Assembly (NCBI GenBank): GCA_009699645.1
Contig: WLNU01000058.1
Coordinates: 1 to 6,650 of the forward strand
Length of the DNA: 6,650 nt
From: Actinomycetota bacterium
GTDB lineage: Bacteria > Actinomycetota > Actinomycetes > Nanopelagicales > Nanopelagicaceae
Direction of reading: 5' to 3'
The position numbers and the translations under genes were made by a program. Shown in pieces: positions 1 to 5,415 of the stretch (positions are counted from its first letter, which is position 1; every line of letters starts with the position of its first letter). Under the pieces are notes generated by a model that saw nothing but the letters and a program-made list of their open reading frames with translations, was not told the origin of the DNA and did no database searches.

Positions 1-62
1 ATTACCAACAGACAAAGAACCTGCTAGTTTCATACTCACCAAACAAGCTCGGTTTCTTTTAA
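1..62 (+). CDS. Aldehyde dehydrogenase, C-terminal end only (partial at the window's 5' edge)
   Basis: Frame 3 reads YQQTKNLLVSYSPNKLGFF and then TAA at 60-62. This is the typical C-terminal tail of NAD(P)+-dependent acetaldehyde/aldehyde dehydrogenases of the ExaC/AldB type, which commonly end in 'TKNLLVSY..K.LG(F/L)F'. Members oxidise acetaldehyde and similar aldehydes to the acid in the cytoplasm. Only 19 residues are visible, so the catalytic Cys and Glu cannot be checked. The stop codon touches the Shine-Dalgarno AAGGAG (61-66) of the next gene, and that gene is DUF779, the family usually encoded directly after this dehydrogenase. This context supports both calls. The exact substrate and symbol cannot be given from the tail alone. 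Confidence 0.85.
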   Translation, partial: YQQTKNLLVSYSPNKLGFF

Positions 63-71
63 GGAGTACTA

Positions 72-473
72 ATGCCTCTGCCGTCTCGAGTTGATTACAC
101 ACCCGAGACGGCAGAGCTATTACTCAAGCTAACAAAGATCAACGGCCCCCTGATGTTTCATCAATCAGGCGGGTGCTGTGACGGATCATCGCCCATGTGT
201 TATCTCAAAGGTGAATTCCGTGTTGGTGGGGCAGATGTATTAATTGGCGAATTAATGATCACTGATATTGCAGAGCCAATTCAAGTTTGGATGTCGGCCT
301 CGCAGTTTGAATATTGGAAACACACGCATTTAACTATCGATGTTGTTGTAGGACGCGGTGGGGGATTCTCTCTTGAATCACCTGAGGGAAAAAGATTTCT
401 TATCCGGTCACGATTATTTACTGATGAAGAGTGGGCGATATTAGAGAGCTCACCAGTTAAAACTGGGGCGTAG
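72..473 (+). CDS. DUF779 family protein, small partner of aldehyde dehydrogenase
   Basis: This 133-residue protein has the DUF779 hallmark FHQSGGCCDGSSPMC at about residues 29-43, with a Cys pair at 35-36 and a third Cys at 43. The N-terminal pattern RV.YTPETAELL also fits the family, and the length is normal. The start is ATG at 72, preceded by AAGGAG at 61-66 with a 5-nt spacer. No signal peptide or membrane segment is visible, so it is probably cytoplasmic. The biochemical role of DUF779 is not established to my knowledge. It is known mainly from its gene linkage to acetaldehyde dehydrogenases, which is seen here with a 9-nt gap. The conserved cysteines could be redox-active or bind metal (inference). 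Codons 2-15 lie inside a strong perfect inverted repeat, listed separately, which may reduce its translation relative to the dehydrogenase. Confidence 0.9.
   Translation: MPLPSRVDYTPETAELLLKLTKINGPLMFHQSGGCCDGSSPMCYLKGEFRVGGADVLIGELMITDIAEPIQVWMSASQFEYWKHTHLTIDVVVGRGGGFSLESPEGKRFLIRSRLFTDEEWAILESSPVKTGA
76..116 (+). repeat. Perfect 13-bp inverted repeat (hairpin) at the start of the DUF779 gene
   Basis: The arm CTCTGCCGTCTCG at 76-88 is the exact reverse complement of CGAGACGGCAGAG at 104-116, with a 15-nt loop at 89-103. Nine of the 13 pairs are G-C. The stem begins 4 nt after the A of the start codon, so the mRNA hairpin would sit within or beside the initiating ribosome footprint. It follows the aldehyde dehydrogenase stop by 13 nt. 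No U-tract follows, so it is not a normal intrinsic terminator. Possible roles (inference) are lowering DUF779 translation, protecting or processing the 3' end of the dehydrogenase message, or attenuation. Confidence 0.85.
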
Positions 474-490
474 ACAAGGAGTTTGAGGGG

Positions 491-544
491 TTGCTCTCGG
501 TAACTGAAGGCATAGTTGTTTGGGCCATATTTTCCAATAGATAG
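491..544 (+). promoter_or_regulatory. Possible 17-codon leader ORF before the DUF2249 gene
   Basis: After the DUF779 stop there is a good Shine-Dalgarno, AAGGAG at 476-481. Nine bases later a TTG at 491 opens a 17-codon frame (LLSVTEGIVVWAIFSNR) that stops at TAG 542-544, only 3 nt before the ATG at 548. The DUF2249 gene has no Shine-Dalgarno of its own, so translation of this short ORF could deliver ribosomes to it by re-initiation. The short ORF is in the same frame as the DUF2249 gene. The alternative is that the AAGGAG is chance and the downstream gene is leaderless. The peptide matches no family I recognise. Confidence 0.25.
519..537. promoter_or_regulatory. Weak DevR-box-like dyad upstream of the DUF2249 gene
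   Basis: TTTGGGCCATATTTTCCAA contains TTGG at 520-523 and CCAA at 534-537 as a dyad spaced by 10 nt. Aligned by eye to the mycobacterial DevR box (TTSGGGACTWWAGTCCCSAA) it matches about 12 of 20 positions. It keeps the GGG and CC cores but not the full GGGAC/GTCCC halves. It lies 11 nt before the start at 548, with the -10-like TAGATA at 538-543 between. If real, it might control the DUF2249-devR transcript. The match is weak. Confidence 0.2.
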
Positions 545-547
545 AAT

Positions 548-856
548 ATGCCCATGGATATTATTGAAATAACTAAAGCGCCAGAACATGCAGGATCTCA
601 CTCATGCCGATGCGGCGAGGAGAGTTCAACAACTTTCCCTGAACTCGATGCCACATTAATACCTCACGAAATACGCCACCCAGCGATTTTTGGAGCCCTT
701 GAATCCCTTAAATCTGGGGAGGGAATGGTCCTTGTGGCACCACATAAGCCGATCCCCTTGCTTGCCCAAATCGAAAAGAAGCACCCTGGAAACTTCTCAG
801 TCAACTTCCTAGACGAAGGTCCCGATAAGTGGCATATTGAGTTGATACGAAACTAG
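548..856 (+). CDS. DUF2249 family small protein with N-terminal H-x-C-x-C motif
   Basis: This 102-residue protein carries a DUF2249 domain over about residues 31-101. It shows the family pattern of LDA...IPHEIRHPAIF (33-48), a Gly-Glu turn (SGEGMVLVAP, 56-65), PIPLL (68-72) and a C-terminal strand ending W-H-I-E-L-I. Ahead of the domain is H18-x-C20-x-C22-G, a possible metal or redox site. The domain's function is not established. Such genes often lie near nitrogen-oxide, hemerythrin or respiratory genes (recalled, not checked). No signal peptide or membrane segment is seen. ATG 548 has no Shine-Dalgarno, and an in-frame ATG at 554 is an alternative start. A TAG at 542 rules out a longer N-terminus. 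The response regulator starts 13 nt after the stop, so the two genes are probably co-transcribed. Confidence 0.8.
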   Translation: MPMDIIEITKAPEHAGSHSCRCGEESSTTFPELDATLIPHEIRHPAIFGALESLKSGEGMVLVAPHKPIPLLAQIEKKHPGNFSVNFLDEGPDKWHIELIRN

Positions 857-869
857 GTTAAGGATTTCA

Positions 870-1511
870 GTGCAGACAAAAGTCTTCGTCGTCGATGATC
901 ATGAACTCGTACGTAAGGGATTGATAGATCTTATTGATGCCGAAGAGGATTTGTTGGTTGTCGGAAGTGCGGCAAATTGCTTTGATGCAGTAGCTAATTT
1001 CGTAGCTTTAGATGCCGATGTCGCGGTTTTAGATGTTCGCTTACCAGATGGAAGCGGCATTGAACTTTGCCGAGAGCTAATCAGCCTTAAGCCTGAGTTA
1101 AAGGTATTAATGCTCACCTCATTTCAAGATGATGAAGCCCTCCTCGGCGCAGTCCTTGGCGGGGCCGTTGGTTATTTGATCAAAGATATAAAGAATTTAG
1201 AACTCCTTGCCTCAATTCGAAAAGTTGCAACTGGAGAGAGTTTTCTCGATACGAAGTTAATCTCATCGGTGACAAACCGCCTACGTGAGAACAAAAACCC
1301 CGCCAGCGAAATTTACGAACTGACCGACCAAGAACAGCGCGTTCTTGAGTTTATTGGAGAAGGTATGACTAATAGGGAGATTGCAAAGAACATGTTCTTG
1401 GCTGAAAAGACGGTTAAGAACTATGTATCTTCTCTACTTAGAAAATTAGGGCTTGAACGCCGCACACAGGCCGCAGCGATGGCTGTTCGGCTCAGTGTCG
1501 GTAGAAGCTAA
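870..1511 (+). CDS. devR: DevR/DosR-like NarL-family response regulator
   Basis: This is a 213-residue transcription factor with an N-terminal receiver domain (about 3-118) and a C-terminal LuxR-type helix-turn-helix (about 148-208). The receiver has the acidic pair D9-D10, phosphoacceptor D55 in LDVRLPDGSGIELC, switch T83 and K105 in YLIKDIK. The HTH reads LTDQEQRVLEFIGEGMTN, then FLAEKTVKNYVSSLL and ERRTQAAA. As recalled, mycobacterial DevR/DosR has D54, T82, K104 and DNA-contact K179, K182 and N183. All are matched here with an offset of one (K180, K183, N184), so DNA specificity may be similar. DevR activates genes under hypoxia, NO or CO, including nitrate-transport genes in mycobacteria. 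The start is GTG at 870, with AAGGA at 860-864. The gene converges on the sensor kinase gene and shares stop-codon bases with it. Pairing with that kinase is inferred from family and adjacency. Confidence 0.9.
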   Translation: MQTKVFVVDDHELVRKGLIDLIDAEEDLLVVGSAANCFDAVANFVALDADVAVLDVRLPDGSGIELCRELISLKPELKVLMLTSFQDDEALLGAVLGGAVGYLIKDIKNLELLASIRKVATGESFLDTKLISSVTNRLRENKNPASEIYELTDQEQRVLEFIGEGMTNREIAKNMFLAEKTVKNYVSSLLRKLGLERRTQAAAMAVRLSVGRS

Positions 1512-2611
1512 AGGCTTGCCCGCCACATAGTTCGAGTACCCGAAATACCATCTTTAATAATCTCAAACTCCCCGCCCCTGGCTAATGCCCGTCGCTCCAG
1601 ATTTAAGAGCCCGCTCTTTCGCTCTCCTGCAACATAACCTTTTCCATTATCGACAACTCGAATTTCGCAGTACGTTTGATTGGCTAGAACCACTAGGTCG
1701 ATCTTCGTTGCCTCTGCATGTCGGATTGCATTTGTTATGAGCTCGCGGATGACCGGAATTACTTGATTTGCAAGCTCCTCACCAATCATGGTGTCAACAG
1801 GACCTTGAAAAGAGTTTGAGATTTGAAATCCAGCAACAGCGCTTAGGGAGGCAATTTCGCTCAGAATCATAGTTCGTACGTCTTCAATGGGGTGATCATC
1901 TTGGAGAGCAAAGATAGTTGTTCTAATTTGCTGGACAGTTGAATCAAGATTATCCAGCGTGCTCTTAATCTTTTCCAATGAAGTCGTTGAAAGTGAGGGA
2001 TCCGACTCGACTGACTGGAGTGATATTCCTGAGGCGAATAACCTTTGTATAACCAAATCATGCAGATCTCGAGCAATTCGCTCACGCTCGGCTAAAACAC
2101 TAACTTGGCTCTGGGCTATATGCCCGCGGTAGCTATCGATGGCAACTCCAGCGGCCGATGCTAAAACCACAACTAGCTTTTCATCCTCCTCAGTAAAATC
2201 TTTTCCATTGCGTTTTTGAGTCAAATAGATACTTCCATAGAGTTCGTTACGAATCCGAATCGGTACACCTAAGAATCCTGACATCGCAGGATGCCCTTTT
2301 GGAAAGCCAACCGATGAAGGATGGTCTGCAATAACCGAAACTCGCAGCGGTTGCGGTACTGCAAGTAGGTGCCCAAGTAGACCCTTACCTTCAGGGAAGG
2401 TGTCGATCTCATCGGCGGTTTCATCACTCATGCCTACGTAAGTAAAGTCTTCAAGAGTGCCATCTGAAGTAATAGATCCGAGAGCTCCGTAGGTGCAGTC
2501 GGTAATGAGAACGGCATTTTGTATAAGACGCTTGAGTGATGTCTTTAAGTCCTCACCTTTTGCAACATCCATCACGGCATCAGAGAGCGCGCTCAGCCGG
2601 GTGACATCCAT
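1508..2611 (-). CDS. devS: DevS/DosT-like sensor histidine kinase with a single GAF domain
   Basis: This 367-residue cytoplasmic kinase has one GAF domain (about 21-160), a HisKA_3 dimerisation helix (about 172-240) and a HATPase domain (about 281-367). The phosphoacceptor is H184 in ERERIARDLHDLVIQRLF. The N-box is RELITNAIRHA (N294) and the G-boxes are DNGKG (321-325) and SGLLNLERRA (333-342). The GAF segment GHPAMSGFLGVP, followed by YGSIYLT, aligns with the haem-binding GAF-A of DevS. H107 corresponds to haem ligand H149 and Y129 to distal Y171, with the same 22-residue spacing. Sensing of O2, NO or CO through haem is therefore predicted, not shown. DevS and DosT have two GAF domains and about 570-580 residues, so this is a shorter architecture. 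No membrane helix is seen. ATG 2611 lacks a Shine-Dalgarno, and the gene follows the NarK2-type gene by 43 nt, suggesting co-transcription. Confidence 0.88.
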   Translation of the reverse strand: MDVTRLSALSDAVMDVAKGEDLKTSLKRLIQNAVLITDCTYGALGSITSDGTLEDFTYVGMSDETADEIDTFPEGKGLLGHLLAVPQPLRVSVIADHPSSVGFPKGHPAMSGFLGVPIRIRNELYGSIYLTQKRNGKDFTEEDEKLVVVLASAAGVAIDSYRGHIAQSQVSVLAERERIARDLHDLVIQRLFASGISLQSVESDPSLSTTSLEKIKSTLDNLDSTVQQIRTTIFALQDDHPIEDVRTMILSEIASLSAVAGFQISNSFQGPVDTMIGEELANQVIPVIRELITNAIRHAEATKIDLVVLANQTYCEIRVVDNGKGYVAGERKSGLLNLERRALARGGEFEIIKDGISGTRTMWRASL

Positions 2612-2654
2612 GGCAAGAGTCTGCCTAATATCACCCGGAATAACGAGTCAGCCT

Positions 2655-3983
2655 TTAACTTTTCGCGACCGCGCCTTTGCGAGCGTAGAACCACCATGCA
2701 ATGGCCGTTCCAACGACTGCAAAGAGAGCAACGCCCTGGAAGAAGCCAGCAGGTGCCATGAGTGAGAGCAGAACACCAAAGATGAACGGCCCAAAGGCGG
2801 CGATGGCTCCAGTCCACCCAATGACGCTTCCAGCCTGCCGTGGCGCAAAGATCATAGGCATCTGCTTGAACGTACTTGCATTACCGACACCGGCGAAGAA
2901 GAAGATCGCCATCATGCCCCAGAAGAAATTCATGAAGTCATCGCTGCTTGCAGGTGAGAGTTGAGTAGATGTAAATATCGCCGACGCTGCAATTCCAATT
3001 CCAGAGAAGAATGTAAGAATTCCACCACCTAAACGATCGGCAATTGGTCCACTAATTACACGGGCAGCAGAACCTACAAGCGGCCCAAAGAATGCATACT
3101 TAACTGGGTCTGGTGCATTGGCGAACTCACCAAAGAGATTCTTAATAAGCAGACCAAATTGTGCAGAAAACCCGGAGAAAGTTCCAAAAGTCATGAAGTA
3201 CAGCACGGTCATCAACCAAGTGTGCTGGTTATTGAATATATCCAATTGATCTTTAACTCCACGCGAAGTGACTGGTACGGACTTTAAAAACTTCCATGAG
3301 ATGAGCACTGAGACAATTACAAATGGGACCCACACAAGACCGGCATTTTGATACCAGACAGATTTATCGATTCCTTTCACTTTGTCAACGAAGTGCTGGG
3401 GGCCACCTAGCGTTGCACCAAGCATTGCTGAGCCAACGATGATTGGAGTAAAGAACTGAATAATACTCACACCGAAGTTACCGACACCGGCTTGAATGCC
3501 AAGTGCTAAACCCTGCTTTGATTTAGGGAAAAAGTATGAGGTACTCGGCATAAAGCCTGAAAATACTCCGCCGCCAATTCCAGAGAAGAAGGCCAGAATC
3601 AAAAGCGCAAAGTATGGAGTTGAAGGTGAGCGCACTGCAAATGACCATCCGATAAGTGGAAGCAAGAGCAGCGAAGTTGAGTAAGTAACTAACTTACGTG
3701 TTCCTAAAATTGGAGGCAGGAACATCCAGATTAAGCGAAGACCACCACCTGCAAGTCCTGGCATTGCAGCCAGCCAGTAGAGCTCCTTCTTGCTTAGGTC
3801 AAAGCCTAAGTTATTGAGCTTAGGTGCCAGGGCTGAAACCAAGAACCAACTCATGAAACCCAAAGTAAGTGCGTAGGTTGTTACCCAGAGTGTCTTCCAG
3901 GCAATTCTTGACTCCCACTGTCCCTCGATATTGGGATCCCAGGACTCCAACCACTCAGAGGATTTTCTGTTTTGAACTGACAT
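2655..3983 (-). CDS. narK: NarK2-type nitrate/nitrite transporter (MFS, NNP family)
   Basis: This inner-membrane transporter of the nitrate/nitrite porter family is 442 residues long with about 12 hydrophobic segments. It resembles the E. coli NarK/NarU and NarK2 group, generally viewed as nitrate/nitrite exchangers. The soluble N-terminus has the W-x-P...W pattern seen before TM1 in E. coli NarK. R83 (GGLRLIW) and R308 (GSAARVISGPIADRLGG) match substrate-binding R89 and R305 of E. coli NarK. The two nitrate-signature motifs are at about 166-180 (GVGNFGVSIIQF) and 365-376 (GVGNASTFKQMP). The chosen start is ATG 3983, because GGAG lies at 3993-3990 with a 6-nt spacer. An ATG at 3995 would add four residues but has no ribosome site and would overlap the upstream gene. 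The upstream NarK1-type gene stops one base before the chosen start (TGACATG), implying translational coupling. Confidence 0.93.
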   Translation of the reverse strand: MSVQNRKSSEWLESWDPNIEGQWESRIAWKTLWVTTYALTLGFMSWFLVSALAPKLNNLGFDLSKKELYWLAAMPGLAGGGLRLIWMFLPPILGTRKLVTYSTSLLLLPLIGWSFAVRSPSTPYFALLILAFFSGIGGGVFSGFMPSTSYFFPKSKQGLALGIQAGVGNFGVSIIQFFTPIIVGSAMLGATLGGPQHFVDKVKGIDKSVWYQNAGLVWVPFVIVSVLISWKFLKSVPVTSRGVKDQLDIFNNQHTWLMTVLYFMTFGTFSGFSAQFGLLIKNLFGEFANAPDPVKYAFFGPLVGSAARVISGPIADRLGGGILTFFSGIGIAASAIFTSTQLSPASSDDFMNFFWGMMAIFFFAGVGNASTFKQMPMIFAPRQAGSVIGWTGAIAAFGPFIFGVLLSLMAPAGFFQGVALFAVVGTAIAWWFYARKGAVAKS

Positions 3984-3984
3984 G

Positions 3985-5301
3985 TCAATCTCCATTCACT
4001 TGTTGGGGCCGATAATCAATTTGATGTTTTAAGGCGGGGTTAGCTTGATTGAGCACTCGTACGACTACTACATGCATCCAGATTGTTGCCGCTAAGGTCA
4101 GAAGGAAGAGAACGATGAACGTTGATTGAGGCAGCCCCGTCCAGCCTCTTACAGAAACAAAGAGTGGGGGTAATAAGAAGCCTCCGAGTGCGCCAAGAGT
4201 GCCGACTAAGCCACCAACGGCACCGACATCATTAGGGAAATATTCTGGGATGTGCTTAAAAACAGCGGCCTTTCCGATTCCCATGGCGCAACCAACAACA
4301 AAGAGCAGGGCAGTAAATGGCATGACACCTAAGTGATACGGCAAAACATTTTTACTGCCCTCTGGTGTATTCAGAACGATATAGCCAAATGGAGCCGCTA
4401 AGAAAAGCAATGCAATGAGCATTGTTAGAAAAGTTGCATACATTAAGCGTCGCGCCCCAATTTTGTCGGAAATATATCCACCGAGAGGGCGCAGCAGAGA
4501 TGCAGGAAAAATAAAAAGCGCGGTTAATAACGCAGCATCATGGAGATCAAGTTCATACACTGAAACGTAGTATTTTGGCATCCAGGAGGCCAATGCGACG
4601 TAAGCACCAAAGACGACTACATAGTAAAAAGAAAATCTCCACACCTGCAGGTACTGCAAAGGTGCAAACATCTGGCGTAGAGGTCTTGAAGCTTGTAGAT
4701 TTTCAGAGTCTGCAGGTGTGAAGAATAGAATTGCGAATGCAGTTAAAACAAGAAGAACTGCATACAAGGCAGGTACAAAGCGCCATCCACCGGGGATGAT
4801 TCCACCAAGGTAAGAGCCACCAATTGTGCCTGCTATAACCGCAGGACCAATAAACTTTGTTGCCGAGGCTCCGACGTTTCCAGCACCAAAGACGCCAAGT
4901 GCAAAGCCCTGACGGTTACGATCAAACCAGTGCGAATTCCAAGCGATACCAACACTGAAAAGATTTCCAGCAAAGCCAACAAAAAAAGCCAAAACAAGTA
5001 GCCAGGTATATGTAAGTTCAATGTGGGCCAATAAATATGCCGGGACCGAGGTCACGAGCAACATAACAACAGTTACTTTCTTGCCACCAACCCGATCAGC
5101 TAAAATTCCTAAGAGTAGGCGCCAAATTGAGCCGTTAAGAATCGCAACTGACGATAGCCAAGCTAACTGCGAGTCAGAGATTCCAAACTCTTTTTGAATC
5201 GGAATGCCCAAAACTCCAAACATTAACCAAACGGCAAACATTAAAGTAAATGCGAATGTTGAAAGTGCTAGCACTCGTCCTGAACCATTACGCGTTGACA
5301 T
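3985..5301 (-). CDS. narK: NarK1-type nitrate transporter (MFS, NNP family)
   Basis: This 438-residue, 12-segment inner-membrane transporter of the NNP family resembles the NarK1 subgroup, described in other bacteria as proton-coupled nitrate importers. TM1 contains FAVWLMFGVLGIPI. R61 (SIWRLLLG) and R271 (LLRPLGGYISDKIGARR) fit the paired substrate arginines. The first nitrate signature is AGNVGASATKFIGP (about 140-153). The second is MGIGKAAVFKHIPEYFP (about 340-356), with Lys where the NarK2-type neighbour has Asn. As I recall, that is usual for NarK1 proteins. The start ATG 5301 has AGGGG about 5 nt upstream. It is the first gene of a minus-strand set with the NarK2-type transporter and the kinase, and is divergent from narG. 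Separate NarK1 and NarK2 proteins contrast with the fused NarK of Paracoccus. Direction and ion coupling are inferred from subgroup only. Confidence 0.92.
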   Translation of the reverse strand: MSTRNGSGRVLALSTFAFTLMFAVWLMFGVLGIPIQKEFGISDSQLAWLSSVAILNGSIWRLLLGILADRVGGKKVTVVMLLVTSVPAYLLAHIELTYTWLLVLAFFVGFAGNLFSVGIAWNSHWFDRNRQGFALGVFGAGNVGASATKFIGPAVIAGTIGGSYLGGIIPGGWRFVPALYAVLLVLTAFAILFFTPADSENLQASRPLRQMFAPLQYLQVWRFSFYYVVVFGAYVALASWMPKYYVSVYELDLHDAALLTALFIFPASLLRPLGGYISDKIGARRLMYATFLTMLIALLFLAAPFGYIVLNTPEGSKNVLPYHLGVMPFTALLFVVGCAMGIGKAAVFKHIPEYFPNDVGAVGGLVGTLGALGGFLLPPLFVSVRGWTGLPQSTFIVLFLLTLAATIWMHVVVVRVLNQANPALKHQIDYRPQQVNGD

Positions 5302-5415
5302 ACATTCCCCTTACCTTCTGTGCAAATACTAAGTAAACAGTGCTCCAAAAAGAGGGCTGAAAATAGGGTCTTTGTACCTATATTGACGGCGGGTTTGGCA
5401 CGAGAGAATCGGGAC
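5302..5415. promoter_or_regulatory. Divergent narK/narG control region
   Basis: The 114 bp between the two start codons must hold the promoters for both directions, unless transcription comes from further away. Toward narG, TATATT at 5379-5384 is a plausible -10, with GAGAG at 5402-5406 as ribosome site and no good -35. Toward narK, TAGTAT (complement of 5326-5331) is a possible -10, with AGGGG as ribosome site. Weak -35 elements would fit promoters that need an activator. No good FNR-type or CRP-type palindrome was seen. A candidate operator at 5364-5380 is listed separately. The promoter elements are by-eye guesses; the divergent arrangement itself is clear. Confidence 0.6.
5364..5380. promoter_or_regulatory. 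Candidate operator dyad (weak DevR-box-like) between narK and narG
   Basis: TAGGGTCTTTGTACCTA has a TAGG-N9-CCTA dyad. Its left half GGGTCTTT differs by one base from the DevR half-site GGGACTTT, but the right half is degenerate, and about 11 of 20 consensus positions match overall. It lies upstream of the proposed narK -10 and just overlaps the proposed narG -10. The neighbouring regulator keeps DevR's DNA-contact residues, so this is the best local candidate, but chance is not excluded. A lone TCGGGAC half-site also occurs at 5409-5415. Confidence 0.25.

Noticed and set aside
281..601. 106-codon open frame on the minus strand
   Set aside because: It lies antisense across the DUF779 and DUF2249 genes, has no recognisable domain and no ribosome site that I can see. 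The plus-strand frames encode clear families.
2493..2964. Several open frames on both strands around the kinase/NarK2 junction
   Set aside because: They are shadows of the two real minus-strand genes, with no recognisable domains or ribosome sites and low-complexity composition.
3794..3828. Three alternating CTTAGG/CCTAAG words that could pair
   Set aside because: They sit within conserved coding sequence of the NarK2-type gene, the arms are only 6 bp, and they can be explained by leucine and glycine/lysine codons.
3984..3995. ATG 3995 as start of the NarK2-type gene
   Set aside because: It has no Shine-Dalgarno and overlaps the upstream stop. ATG 3983 has GGAG six bases upstream, and that GGAG falls within the would-be coding sequence.
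5384..5389. TTGACG as a -35 element toward narG
   Set aside because: No -10 hexamer is found at 16-18 nt downstream (the sequence there is AATCGG), and the site would place transcription start inside the coding region.
5320..5415. In-frame upstream extension of narG to GTG 5320, or to TTG 5383 or 5395
   Set aside because: The residues added look unlike any NarG N-terminus and would fill the whole narK-narG control region. ATG 5416 has a suitable GAGAG ribosome site and gives an N-terminus comparable to E. coli NarG.
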